A DNA stretch of 64,000 bases from Parasponia andersonii (GCA_002914805.1 JXTB01000006.1:939709-1003708); one strand, 5' to 3'. Numbered from the stretch's first letter, positions 35,225 through 47,770 are shown. Numbers and translations are program-made. The notes: a model not told the origin generated them from the letters alone.

Positions 35225-36739
35225 TTGCATTTTACTGCTAAAAATGAAAATGAAAAAAAAAAAAACTCTTTCCCAAACTCGAGGTCACGTTAACATATTT
35301 CTAGGCTGTAGACTCGGCTTCCTTTTCTTCCCCTTTCGTTTTATTATATTGTATACCATTTCTCTCATAATACCGTCAACGAAGGAAACCTATTGTCAAA
35401 TAATGAATCTTATACATCAAGACAATACATATATTAATCCAAAATTTAAATGTATTTGATTTTTTTTTTATTGGAGTTAAGACTCTAAACACTTCAACAA
35501 AAAATTAATAAAAATGAGAGGCTCCACACATCATTGTTGATGCTCAAGAATCAAGATTGCCTCGAATTGAGCATAAAACACTGAATTGGTAATTTGGTAT
35601 AGCAAGGTTCCGAATTTCAAACCAACAAAACTACCTCGCGCGTGATGTAAACAACAGTATATATGTTTTCCAACTAACAAATCATATACTATAGAGAGTA
35701 CTGTTTTATATAATATGTTGCTTTTGCTGAATAAATTGATAGATTTGGAGTCATTCTGACTATTTCTCTACAAGACAAAATCATTAGATTTAGAAAATTG
35801 AAAAAAATGCAAGAATAATTGTGTGAAAAAACTGCTACACAAATAAAACATGTGCCTTATATTAGTATTGTATATTTCTTTTTTTTTTTTTTAAAAGAAC
35901 CTTAACACAGTTGATATTGACTTCCGAAGCATTATTGATGCATAAAAAAAAATCGACGTCCACTCCATCACCAATTAATTTAAAAACAAATTATAAACTA
36001 ATAAACAGAAGAAAAAGATAATCACGCATTTTTTATTGTCTATCTTATTTGTATCTTAGTGGCTGGATAGCTAGAGTTCTAAACTAATTAAAGACATGAA
36101 CTGGGTCATTCTCATTAGTATGAAAGCGGTTTTAGAAAAATCACAAATTTGAGAAAAATGATATTGCTTTTATGAGTTAGAAATTGTAATGATTCTTTTA
36201 CATTAGAAAAGAGAAAAAAGAAAAAAAGGGAAAAAAAAACGGAGGAAAGATCAGAGAAAGAGTCCTTTTTGATTATGTGCTTCAAATAATATATAGTTTT
36301 GTTAATATATAAATCTATATATGCCTTCTTCTTTCTTTTTTTTTTTTTTTTCTGAATTCCTTTAGACTACGCAGATGCGACTTGTCTCTTATAAATAAAA
36401 ATATGTGGATAAGCCATTGTGGAATATGACTCACTACGTTATGACTATGATTGCTTGATGTAGATCACTAATTATAGAAATATGTATAAAGTGACCATTT
36501 ACATATGTAGTTGATATTTCAATTTGTATCTAGCCAATTTATTTTCTTTGAAGTTCTTCAATTGTGATTTGATCTTCTGACTCCTCTTGTTTTGGCCCCT
36601 TTGTCTAATCGAAATTGAACTCTTACCTCTTCAAGAAACGGTGAATATTTTGCTATATACGAATTTTGTCTTAGCTAGGTTCAAATATATGCGCATTTAG
36701 TTTTTCTGAGGAAAAATTCATTGAAATTTATTGATCGAT

Positions 36740-37455
36740 GCAGATTAGTAAAGTCACTGATGAGGACATCATGGCGGTCAAGACTCGTGAACCAGTACAA
36801 GTTCCTGTTGGTTCAGTGACGAGGGCTCGAGCTAAAAGATTCAAAGAAGAGCTGAATAACTTAGTGCGGAGAGTTCTATAACAAGAAGAAAATGTGTTCA
36901 TTACTGAAAATGAATAAAGGTTGGTTCTACTCATCCAAGTTAATCCGGGAGAGAACTAATCAGCCATACACGTCTATTGAGCCATTGCAAGTCTAATCCA
37001 TCATACAAGGGGGAAATCATAATTTGATATAGACGTGCTTTCTTTGTAACTTTATCTCTAATTTCTGAGTGTTTCTAGGATTATTTTAGGCTTGTTTCTT
37101 CTTTCTCTTCATTAAGGGTAGATTAGTAATTTTACATTCAAAACCCTAGCAGGGTATATATGTGCCGCCTACATCAGGAGGTAGCAGATTTTTGATATTA
37201 ATGAAAGAGAGAGAGTTTTCTTCTTGAGTTCTTAAAGGGACTTTTCTGAACTTATCAAGGGCTTCCTTGTGGCGTTCAATCCGACTTATCAAATGGATTC
37301 TCTATCCCGTTTGTGGCGTCTTTACCATACTAAGATTCTTACTTTGCTAAGCAACGGGTCGCGATTTTCTATCAAACTTGAAAGATCTTGGGGTTGTGTT
37401 TCCAGATTTGGTAACGGATTTCGTCACATCGTTGGCGGGGTTCGTATCAGTCACT
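36740..37455 (+). mobile_element. Ty3/gypsy remnant: end of an internal region plus LTR-like segment
   Basis: On the plus strand a short frame reads LTRARAKRFKEELNNLVRRVL in part, the kind of basic tail found at the end of plant gypsy polyproteins. A purine-rich ACAAGGGGGAAAT (about 37006-37018) follows. Then comes a 430-base LTR-like stretch with a promoter-like middle and an end reading GGGGTTCGTATCAG. No matching second LTR lies in the window. It is a truncated, old and broken copy; the lineage is unsure. Confidence 0.45.
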
Positions 37456-38094
37456 TATTACAAGATCGAGATATGTATATATAATTTTTATAATATATAT
37501 ATATTCACAAATTTAGGACCAAAAAAGAAAAAAGTAAAGCAAGTTTAGGACGAATACATGATATTTTAAATGTTAAATGTAAATTGTGCCTACCAAATGT
37601 AACACTAGCCTATATATACATGTTTACACATATGCGAAAGAAAAAGAGTACTTAATTAAGGCTTAATGTACTATTGTCACCTTCAATGGCCTGTACGATA
37701 TCAAATTAAAAATAGTTTTTATTAGCCACTTTCTTGCCACAATCAATGGACTCAAGTGGGGCGAAGACCTCGTCACTAGATACAATACTACCCCAGCAAA
37801 CATCATAATTAATGAAACAAGACTTGTTCATTTTTTTTTTTCCTTTGTCACTATTTGGCAATGTCCCTTATCTAAATAATTGGCTATGTTAATCCCCTAC
37901 ATGATTACAAGATGTACAATTAATTAACCGAATGACGAATAGAAGGGGATTCATTCGCATGAGATTTACAGCGAATAAAAGTGATCTATATAATATATAC
38001 TCTCTATATGTATTATATTAAAATATTTTTCCCACAAAAAATTTTTTTTTTCTACATAATCAAATTATAATATTGGTCATGACCACCTATATCA
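37456..38094. other. Short intergenic region downstream of the JOX gene
   Basis: AT-rich DNA between the gypsy remnant and the JOX stop codon. The first 200-300 bases left of 38095 probably hold the JOX 3' UTR on the minus strand. No other feature was recognised. Confidence 0.5.
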
Positions 38095-40985
38095 TCATGA
38101 TAATCTCCGAAGACATTTTAGTGACTCCACTTGGGATTTGCCTTGGGGACCTCTCAATCTAATGAAGAGCCTGTATTCATCAAATGTCATAGGCGTGTAT
38201 ACTGATGGTCTCTCTGGCGTCACTAGCTCTTTAGCTGGCTCTATTGGTATGTCACTTTTTGGATTGTAGAAGAAGGCCATTGACAGCCTCTCTCTCCCAG
38301 AATTTACTAACACTCTGTGCTCTACGCTCTTGTAGATTGCATTACTTAAAACCTATTAATCAAGCATGAATATGTTTAATTAGAGATAAATACTACTAAT
38401 TAAGCAAACATACATGTAAAGTTAGTTAAGACAATCAATATAATATATTTGATCTATATTCGCATAGCTAGCTATATACGTACCAGTCACTCCTAATTAC
38501 TTAACAATCCATTCGTATTCCTGTTTGCGTGAATAATCACTGGGATATTAATATTGCTGATTAAATAGAAAAATGTCGTATCATTTTCGTAAATAAGTTT
38601 CGAAATGACAAATTTTTTACGTGCATATAATTACGTCGACCTCATTCACATAATTTATATATAAGCACGTGTTAGGTGTAAACGCGAAAAACCCAACATA
38701 AAAACAAAGTACTCAATGTGGTTGAATGGGGAAGAGAGATGACATGGGCTAGGTTATAGGTTTTTCTATAATTTAAAATATTATAAGTTGAACATTTCTA
38801 TCTACTTAGGGGAAAAAGCATCGTTTTCAATCGATCTTACCGTTCTTTATTGATTTGTTAAAAACATAAGGTACTGATTTTGCAATGGCGTAGCTTAGCT
38901 ATATATAGCAGAAAAGTACTCATCACGAGAGTGAGAGAATTAAAGGTAAATTGGGAAAAGGATAAATATGCTGATAATGCTTTCCAAGCACGTTTGACAC
39001 ACGATGGAAAGAATATTAATTTCTAATAAGATCAAATGGGTAGAAATAAATATGTATGTAGCACGATATATATACTTGTAAAAGTGGATCCCACATAATT
39101 AGTTATGGGCCAAGCACCCAATAGTAAATATGATCAAAACCCTCTTATCCTATATTTTTTGTTATTTTTTTTATTGGAAGACCCTTATCCTTATGTTGAT
39201 TCTATCAATCTAACATATATTTATATTGTATACTTAGACCCCATCCGGTTGAAATTGGTATATGAAGCATACGTGTTTATCCAGTTTCTATAACCAAGAA
39301 CAAAAACTATTTACAATGAAGGGTCAATCGTGAAACAGCTCAAGAGGTCATATACCTGTATGCCAACTCAAATTATCATCAACTTGACATTTAGTCATAT
39401 TTATTTGCAAACTTAAATAACCTTGAAAAAGCAGACAAGGGAAGTTGGTCCCAAAAGCCAAATATAATGGATAGAAAAGGACACAAAGTAATATATATTG
39501 AAGTCATTAACTATTTTTTTTCCTTTAACAAAGTTCATGTTAAAAAAAGGTGCAAAATCAAAATGAATTTTTTTTTTAAATCATAAGAAGCATAGGGATT
39601 CAAGATTAGACAAAACTTGTTTTCATGCACTCAAACTGTACTTTTTGGGCTCTTTCCCAAAAAACAGAAAGAAGCAGTACCAATTAATTTAAAGAAACAA
39701 TAAACAAAAAAACAAAAACCAAACAAAAATAGACCCAACTGTGAATTTTTTGATTACTGCCAATAGATTTGATTGGTAACTAGCTAGCTAAGCTAGCCAG
39801 CCCACCAAAATGCGACCCCTCCATGTGCTCACATACGGTGCATGAATATTCCCGGCCTAAAACATCCAAATCTCACTCACCATACATATATTATATATAT
39901 GTATACATATAAAGAAAATCAATAAACTGAAACAAATAATTCGCAAAATAAAATAAAATATCATAAACCGAAAAAGAAAAAGGAAAAAACTATCGTCACC
40001 TGGATTTGATCACCGATATTGACAATAAAACCGTGTGGAGCAGGTTTGACCGTGATCCAAGAATTGGCTTTTCGGACTTGGAGGCCCGTGACCTGGTGAT
40101 CCGGGAGCAAAAGGGTCATTCCCCCTGGATCCGAATGCGACGAAAGGCCTAGCGTCAGCTCGGGCTGAGGGCACTTTGGGTAAAAGTTAACCCTCATACA
40201 TGCCCCTATGTCCTCTCCTCCAAACGCATTTTGCAAAAAGTCCTCTCGCACCCCCAAATTAACCGATAACACCTTCAATAACCTCCCACATAGCTTCAAC
40301 ACTTCTTTTCCGTACTCATCGATAACTTCTCTAAATTCCAAACCAACCAAAGGAAAGGAAACAAGAAAAAGAAACTCGACTCAAAACGACAACTAAATGA
40401 TACAAACGACGATGAATAAAAACATAAATATTTAGTTAGTATTTTGTACCTGCAATTGGTCGGAAGGTGAGGCCATTTGTTGTAGTCCTTCAACGACAAT
40501 GGGAGGTAGTGAAGAAAGTAATAGTCGCTCCAATCAAGAATGGCACCTTTTTCGACACCCAACCGACTACCGTACCCTTCGTACGTTTTGGGCGAGTTGG
40601 CGTAGAGCTGTTTAGCCTCAGCCGGTAAATGGAAAAAGCCGCGCCACATCTCGAGTGCTCGGTCCATGAGCTGAGGGCTCACACCGTGGTTAACGACTTG
40701 GAAGAATCCCCACTCGCGGCAAGACTCCGAGACTCGCCTAAACGTGGCGGCTCGGAGCTGGCTGTCCTTGCTTTCTAAGCCACTCAAGTCGATTACGGGT
40801 ATGTTGGCGTTGGAGTTGTCAGCTTCGGCTACGGCGGCGGTGTCTTGTGACGAGCCGAAGACGTGGAACGATGGTCGCTCGGTCGGGGGCTTGATGTACC
40901 GGTCTGGGATTGAGGATATGCCGCTCTCGGATAAGGATTGGACTCGGACGATTGGCTCTGGCCAATCTTTTGGGCTCTTCATCAT
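38095..40985 (-). CDS. JOX-like: Jasmonate-induced oxygenase (JOX/JAO)-type 2-oxoglutarate dioxygenase, three exons
   Basis: Fe(II)/2-oxoglutarate dioxygenase of the clade that hydroxylates jasmonic acid to 12-hydroxyjasmonate, damping jasmonate signalling; soluble, cytosolic. Exons on the minus strand are 40985-40450, 40330-40000 and 38352-38095, with GT-AG junctions and a continuous frame, giving 374 residues (Arabidopsis JOX2 is about 371). The N-terminal DIOX_N part carries WPEPIVRVQSL and SCREWGFFQVVNHGV; TYEGYGSRLGVEKGAILDWSDY is typical of the clade. Iron ligands are H244, D246 and H301, and the 2-oxoglutarate motif is R311-L-S313. R225, R350 and R354 fall at the positions I recall as jasmonate-binding in JOX2. 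Two ATGs are adjacent (40985 and 40982); either could start. Intron 2 is long (about 1.65 kb). Paralogue number cannot be assigned. Confidence 0.93.
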
Positions 40986-41254
40986 TTTTATTTATTTTTA
41001 TTTTTCTATATATATATATATATATATATTTTCCTCGGACAGTTTGCACCAATTCCAAAGTTGATCGTATTTGTCGAACTCGAACCCCGTACGCTGAAAC
41101 AATTATGCTAGAGTAGTAGTACTAGTTATTCTAAGATTAGATTCTTTCCCAAAACAAAAATAAAATTAAAAAAAAAAGAAAAGAAAAGAAAAATGAATAT
41201 ATATATATATGTATGTATGTGTGTGGGTCTGTGTGTGGATTAGAGAGAGAGAGA

Positions 41255-41292
<38 letters not shown>

Positions 41293-41484
41293 GAGAGTGG
41301 GAGCTTAAAGGTGGTGAGTAGTGGCGCAGTAGTGAAGTAGACGTGAAAGATAAACGTGAAATATACCGGGCTATTTAAAAGAAGTAATGTGTGGGAATCA
41401 GTGGTATTTAAGCAAAATATACATGATATAAATAAATAAATAAAAATAAGTAAAACAGAAAAAGAACAATAGTGACATTTAGCC

Positions 41485-41520
<36 letters not shown>
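40986..41520 (-). promoter_or_regulatory. JOX promoter and GA/CT-rich leader
   Basis: Upstream of the JOX ATG, on its strand, come a (TA)n run (41008-41029) and a CT tract (GA on the plus strand, about 41241-41291). A TATA-like TTTAAATA lies at 41379-41372, about 390 bases from the ATG, and two ACGTG cores near 41341-41358 lie just upstream or around it. A second GA tract lies at 41488-41517. CT-rich leaders are common in plant genes. ACGTG cores could bind MYC/bZIP factors, which would suit a jasmonate-induced gene, but this is inference. Confidence 0.45.
41241..41291 (+). repeat. (GA)n microsatellite in the JOX leader
   Basis: A GA dinucleotide tract interrupted by ACAC and ACGAGA steps. 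On the gene's strand it is a CT-rich 5' leader. A second pure GA tract lies at 41488-41517. Confidence 0.9.
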
Positions 41521-41942
41521 TTTTATTTTAGTTATGTATGTCAATGAGTTTATAGGGGATGCGTCTTAATTTGCTGAGGTTGACAAAACGACAGGCCGAC
41601 ATAGAAGAAGAAACAAATAAAATTTATTTGTGTCCATACATGTACACATACTCTAGAAGTTGGATCAATAAGGGCATGTATAACTCATGTGTCATTAGCT
41701 TATAGCCTTTGGAATTGATCAAATTAGATTGGTCCCCATTTCGGCGCCGTGAGAGACTTGATCATGTGGATCTTCCCTTTCAATTAACTCTATACTTTTA
41801 TCAACAATTAATTAAGAATATGTCAGACATGTCTTGCTCCTATCTTAGCTTTCAGTATTCAAGGAATACATCAATAGGGCAGTGAGGAAAATCTAAATAA
41901 TTTGTAGTTAGCTGATTTTTTTCGAATCTATCTTGTTGGGAT

Positions 41943-43085
41943 TAGACAGGTACGGTCCACCCAATGCGGCTTGAGTATCGGGTCGGGCCGGCCTGCAAAA
42001 ATGAAAATGAAGCCTAGTTTGGCTCGTTTTTCCACCGGGTTTATAGGCGGGTTAACTCGTTCCTGGCTGATATTTTAAATTTTAAAAAAATGTAAAGAAT
42101 ATTATGTTAATATATATTTAATTAAAAAATTATAAAAAATACATAACATGTTATGTTTGATTAAAATATAAAATAATTACATAAATATAAAAGTATTTAA
42201 GTTGAATAATTGATAAAAGAAAAATTAAAAACAAAGACTTTAAAAAAATTATTTATAATTATAATGAAAATATTTGAAAAATAAATAAATTAACATTAAA
42301 ATTAAATATACTACTAAACATAAGACATAATTGTGAAAATACTATTATACTACTAAACATGCTACAGAATAGTTGAAATTAAAAAAAAAAAAGTGTGATA
42401 AATTGAATTTTAGATACTTAAGAAATTGAAATCGTAGCTTGAATTGACACTTGAGAGCTGAATAATGAAAGAACTTTGGATTATCGAAGAATTGGAAATG
42501 GAGATTAGAGAATAAAAGTAAAAATTATAATTTAGTAATTAGATATTATAATTAGAGAGAAAAAGATAAATTTGAGAATATAATTAGAGATAATGGGAGA
42601 ATAAGAAAGTATTGTGTTGAAGTGAAACTTGAAATTGTGAAAAAGGAGTAAGAGAATGGGGTATTTCATTATTTATAGGAATAGAAAAAGATTTTTCTTT
42701 TTTCTTTTTATAAAAAAATTTATTTAGTATTACTTTTAATGGTTTTTAAATTTATTAAAAAATATTAAAACAATTAAAAGAAATAATTAGGAGGGCACCA
42801 ATGCCTCATAGGGCCCTAACCAATAGTCCAACAATATTATTATCGTTTGTATATGGGCCCAAAACTTAGGGTTCCAAATATATAAATATATATATATATA
42901 TATTTAAAACAACTGGTGCTGGCTTGGGTTATGGCGGGTGGGCTGCCCATGCTAGCCGGGTCACGATACATAGACCTAGGGGCCAGGCTAACCCGGGTTG
43001 CTACAATATTGGGCCAGACTGGCCCATGGGCTATAATACCAGGTTGTGGTCGACACATTTAGCCCAACTCATTTTGTCAGCTCTA
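41943..43085 (-). mobile_element. Non-autonomous hAT-like DNA transposon
   Basis: The ends are TAGACAGGTACGG (left) and, on the opposite strand, TAGAGCTGACAAA (right). They are flanked by an 8-base near-duplication, GTTGGGAT (41935-41942) and GTTAGAAT (43086-43093), matching at six of eight with two G/A differences. An 8-bp target duplication, a TAG start and GC-rich subterminal DNA full of GGCC/CCCGGG (41960-42060 and 42915-43060) are typical of plant hAT elements. Inside, on the minus strand, a TATAAATAA box near 42677 and a pyrimidine-rich leader resemble the 5' end of an Ac-type transposase gene, but no transposase reading frame follows. It looks like an internally deleted copy. Confidence 0.65.
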
Positions 43086-43093
43086 GTTAGAAT

Positions 43094-43985
43094 AATTGAC
43101 AGTGAGAATTTTAGGTAGATGATCACTATTTTAAATTTAGTTAAGTAGATATTCATTTTTTATATTTTCTAACTAAATGTCTATGTATATATATTTTTAT
43201 ATTTGGTAGATAAATATATCTAATAATTTTAATTACTGTGCTGAAATATACTAGGTATATATTTTTTTATATTTGGTATATAAAAATTTATACTTAATAT
43301 ATAAATATATATAAATATATTTACAGAACATTTTAATATAATATTTGATAAAAAGACATTTACTTAAATTAGACTTAAAATGTGATCATATTTCTTTATA
43401 ATCCCAGACAATCTGAAAGTGTTTCTGAACCGACATAGTAAGATACTTTTATTTTTTTAGATTTTGAGAGCGCTACCACATGAGAGTCTTTCCAGCACAT
43501 ATAAAGTACACAATTTTTGCTAATATATAGGTTTTTGGCCATCTAGCTAATAACAATCGACCACATCATAAGAAAAAGATAAAATAAGGATGCAACTTTT
43601 TTTGGGTGCCGGTTGAAATCAAATTCCAATTAATATTCAATCATTAGTCAGGAGATATTTTGCAAACAAAATTAAATAAATAAAGTACAGAGAACGGCAA
43701 TCAGATTATTCAGTTGACCCGTTCAACAATTTTAAATATATATATATACTAACACCCGTATATAATCCATATCCCTTTTTAATTAATTATGACATGTTAA
43801 CCTTCAATATACACGACATCTATATAATATGTGTATTAATATAAATATGCAAACACGTTACGTATACAAATATACGTGGATATAACGTTTTTTTGTTTTT
43901 GGTTTCTCTCGGTGAAAAAGGATGATGTATATAGCATATTGCCATATATATTATGTGGAGTGGTTTAATTTGATATCGTGCCACA
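43094..43985. other. AT-rich region between the hAT-like element and element C
   Basis: AT-rich DNA with TATATA-rich stretches. No gene, RNA or transposon end was recognised apart from the element C target duplication at its right border (TTTAT, 43986-43990). Confidence 0.55.
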
Positions 43986-43990
43986 TTTAT

Positions 43991-44019
43991 TATCACAACC
44001 CAAAACCCAGGCCAGTGGC
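43991..44019 (-). repeat. Distal piece of the element C 3' LTR, left of nested element B
   Basis: These 29 bases match the inner end of the right LTR (61911-61939), apart from a few substitutions. They show that element B cut this LTR. The last five bases, GTGGC, form the left half of B's target duplication. Confidence 0.9.
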
Positions 44020-44678
44020 TGTTGACGGAGGTATTGTCAACAATAAATTTGGAAAAATTATAAGATGTGACTTGTGTGTGAAAAAAGTTAATCAATCCAA
44101 ACAAATAAAGAGATAAGAATTTTATAGTGGTTCAGCCCTAAAAAATATGAGTCTACGTCCACTGTTTTTTACTATTCTCTGTAGAATTACAAGAGTTTTG
44201 TTAAGTTTCAAGACTGGAATTCCAAGAGCTCAAAATTACAGTGTATTATCCGGAAAGAAGAAGTAAGATTCTACAAAGTTCCCAAAAGATCTAAAAGATC
44301 AAAGATCCCTTACAACTACATTGAACTCCCTTTATATAGGTGATGATAGCTCAATGTTTCCCAATTATGAGAATGAGTAACTGTATAATCAGAAAATACA
44401 ATTTGAGTAACAATATAACTGGGCAATAACTTAAATAAGATGACTGGTCGATCTTTAAAAAGAAACTTTTGTTTCCCTTTCTTTGTAGGTTACCCATTTG
44501 ACGAAGCTTAGTCTAGTTTTCTTTTCATTCTGGTCATACTTAACTCATTCAGAGGAGGTCGTACTAACTTATGCAATGGAGGTCGCACTTAATCTTACTC
44601 ATGCGACCTGACACGTCTACTTGGTCAACTTTTCCCTTTTGGCATTGACCAACATATAGGTTTTTAGACCGCACAATA
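44020..44678 (-). repeat. Element B 3' LTR
   Basis: Left LTR, starting TGTTGACGGAGG. A minus-strand purine tract (CTGGGGGAAAA near 44680-44690) lies just inside it. Confidence 0.88.
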
Positions 44679-45039
44679 ATTTTCCCCCAGCTCCATTAGT
44701 TCTTTAGGATAAAATAGAGCTTCCTTCTACTATAAGAGCGAGCTTAAGAAATTCGATGTCATGACCTAGACTTGAGAACTTTGAAAAGTCGCCAGATCTC
44801 AAATCTCACATTTTCAAGATCACCCGCACCTTTTTTCTGACAAATGAAACCATGTGTCACTTTTTCTAAGAAGAATAGCAAAACTCGAGGAGACTTTTCT
44901 GGTTTTTTTGAGCAGACACAATAATAGCGATGACGCCAGCTGTTGTCTTAAATCAAGTCGTTTCAAATTTTGAAAAGAGACCAATTTAATTTCGGAGAAT
45001 CAAATTCCATGTGAACTTTGTCCTTTGGATCTGAAAATT

Positions 45040-47770
45040 AAATACCTTGATTTACGGCTGTGATTTGATGATGCTCAAGACATATATATCAAAAACTAAT
45101 CCGCCTCCTCTTCAAAAACAAAAACCATATCGTCTGCTGTTTCTCTCTCTCGAAACCTGAAGCATTCACAAAGCAATCTTTCAGACTACATCTCGATCCC
45201 TCTGTCTTCGAAGAAAGGTTAGTATATATCCTCTCTCTCTTTTTGTTCTGTCTATCTAGAAAACTCATTTACAGATTTTATTTCTAGAAATTGAAACTAA
45301 TTGTAGAGCCTAAATATCCTGAATGAAAACCCGTCCCACACTCGGATGGACTGAAATGGGAATTTTTCAGATCCCCTTCGTTAGTTTATAGAATACTCTC
45401 TTTTAGATGACTAACATAGACGAACTTCTAAAAGAGTTTTTAGGGTCTGAAACCTTATTTTTTTGAAAACCATAGTCAGTCGAGTGACGAATTATCGAAG
45501 AATTACTCGAACAATTTTTATGAATCCGTAGATCGATTAGAAAAAATTCGATGAGCAGCTTGTTGATGTAATCCTAGGATGAGACCCTAAAACTATTCGC
45601 ATATAGCTGAGATTCCAGATGCTCGCATAGGACTAAATCTATCCATATTTCTTTTCAGATGTCTAGTAGTGAAGATCTTAGGGAAGGGAATGCATTCTCA
45701 GGAAAATCTTCCAATTCCAGTGTTAGCTCCATAAACTTCGAAGATTATCTTGAGCCAGAAGCCGAAGTAGGGATAACTGGGGTCAGGCAAAATAATCCTT
45801 GCATAGGCGACCTCCCCCAGGACCAGTGGCCTCGGCAAATCAGGGATGCCCCTGCATTCGCAACGGGTTATCAATATATGGAGGGGAATTGGTCGTGTAC
45901 CAATATAAGGACGAGCTGCACCATGAATAGGCTCAGCAAGATCGTGTGCAACTACAAGATCACCATCCCTCTTCGCCTTCGTATAGAGTTCAATCGGCCA
46001 CACACACCACCTCGCGGAATTGCCTCATTCTCTGAAGTAGTTCTCAAATGCGGTGTCCACCTCTCACTTCATCCATACATAAAATCAATCATCGATTACT
46101 ATAGGGTCGTCCCTTTCCAACTAACTCCAAATACATATAGATATATGGTAGGACTGTACATACTTTACCATAAACTAGGCTTAGAGTCCCCCACTCCTGA
46201 AGAGTTTGCTTAGTTTTACAAAGTGAAATCAAACCTATCAGACTTCAGCTTCTTTTATGCGAGTAAGTGGTTGAACCAAGTAATAAAAACTATCTACGGG
46301 ATTCGCAACAACATGAGAAAATAGAAAAATCTATTTTTCCACTTTGACTACGCGGATAACGGCTTCTTTCAGAACCCTGGTAGGTAACTTTCAGCTTATC
46401 GCCTTTTCTGCAGAAACATATTATTCTGATCGCACTCGTATGTCATCGCAGATAACAGGGAAAGACCAGGTCTTTCCAAAGAGCAGCTTGCAAGGATATA
46501 TAAAATAAACAACCTTCCGATCGAAGAGTTTGATTGGAAGAAGCTTGGGACGATCAAGAACTTAGTTGCTTGCGGATTGCTTCTAAGGGGAGCCTCCTTC
46601 CCAGATTCTACTAACCGTTCGACCAGACCCTCGAGCTCGAAGAAGAAGAAGCCGAGGAAGCAGAAGGAAAAGAGTGCCTCATCTTCCAAACCTAGGAAGC
46701 GAAAAGCACCTGCCACCCCTACAACCTCAAAACCATCATCTCCAGAAGCCGCATCACCACCAGTTTCTCAACAGCAAGAAGGAAATTATTTTTTCCTTCT
46801 TTTTCCTTATCATCGTATTATGTCACTTCGCATGTTGACTCAAATATCTGTATAGAAATGGTTATCGGTAGCGGACTACGAGCACTGCCTTCCACTCTGG
46901 GGTCAATGGCAAAGTCTAAGACGCTAGAGAGTACACCTCCATCGACGTCAAAAGGGAAAGAGAAGCTTGACACTTCTAAGAAACGAAAAGTCACCTTCAA
47001 GGATATCTTGACAAGCTCGCCTCCTCCTCAGCCTCAAATTACAAGCCATCCTGATCCATCCAAGGAACTGCCACTGCTTCAGAATCAAACTAGGTTGATA
47101 AAGACAAGGAGCTTTTCGTACTCCTTAACCAATTACTGGAGAAGGCTGCTATGAGTGCAACCTTCATTGATCACTTCACTTCTAAAGATGGCTGGGCAAG
47201 GATGAAGCGACAATCAGCTAAGGTTGCCTTCGGTTCAGCGATGAGGATGCTAGCAAATGTAAGCATCTTTTATTTTCCCTCTTCAATATATTTTTTCCTG
47301 GTATTGATGTGTTATATTTTTAGACTGCTACAGCTGCTGTCCTGATGCATGACCCAGTCCTTGAGTGTTTGGAAAAGGCCGAAAAAGTCGAAGAGATAAC
47401 CCAAGCATTCGAGGACTCGGAGAAGGGTCACGAGGAGGAGAGAAAAGCCTTTGACTTAGAGAGGTAGCAGCTACTCGAAGGTCTGGCCAAGGAGAAGTTT
47501 GAAAAGGAGAAGCTCGAGCATCCGAATCACATAAAGGAGGCGACAACAGAGGTGGCTCACAAGGCTATTGAAGAGTTCAAGGCTACTGAGGTCAAGGAGC
47601 TCGAAGAAAAGCCAGTGACATCGCCTCGTCGGCCATTATATATAACATCTTTTGCGAGTATCCAGACTTCAACTTTTCCATCCTTGGCAAAGACGTGGTC
47701 GAGCTTGTCCGGAGTTGGAGGGAAGCAGAAGCTACCAAAATTAGAGATGGTGAAGCGAGCATGTTTACAT
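45040..47770 (+). pseudogene. Antisense gene of element B (Transposase_28-like), decayed
   Basis: Same plus-strand gene as in element A, better preserved at its start. A TATA-like ACATATATATC near 45080 and a pyrimidine-rich leader with a donor after GAAGAAAG precede an acceptor TTTTCAG followed at once by ATG at 45659. The first long block (45659-46213) holds FNRPHTPPRGIASFSE, LHPYIKSIIDYY and LYHKLGLESPTPEE, matching the plant 'putative gypsy type transposon' domain. Later blocks carry a Lys/Arg-rich KKKKPRKQKEK stretch, a Pro/Ser-rich part and a Glu/Lys-rich coiled coil. Exon-intron borders match those of element A. Role unknown; this copy is broken. Confidence 0.76.

Larger units (their letters stand above)
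29789..36735. other. AT-rich intergenic region between element A and the gypsy remnant
   Basis: No gene was recognised in about 7 kb. Notable content: pyrimidine-rich DNA at 30250-30420 and 30650-30720; a G-box GCACGTGC at about 31467 in less AT-rich DNA with no gene attached; a cluster of TATCGATAT/CGATATTT-like motifs at about 32690-33570 that looks like an old repeat; long poly-T runs at 34361-34380 and 34483-34506, with an undetermined base at 34381; and the palindromic mini-element at 35099-35224. Open frames here are poly-T/poly-A driven. Confidence 0.55.
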
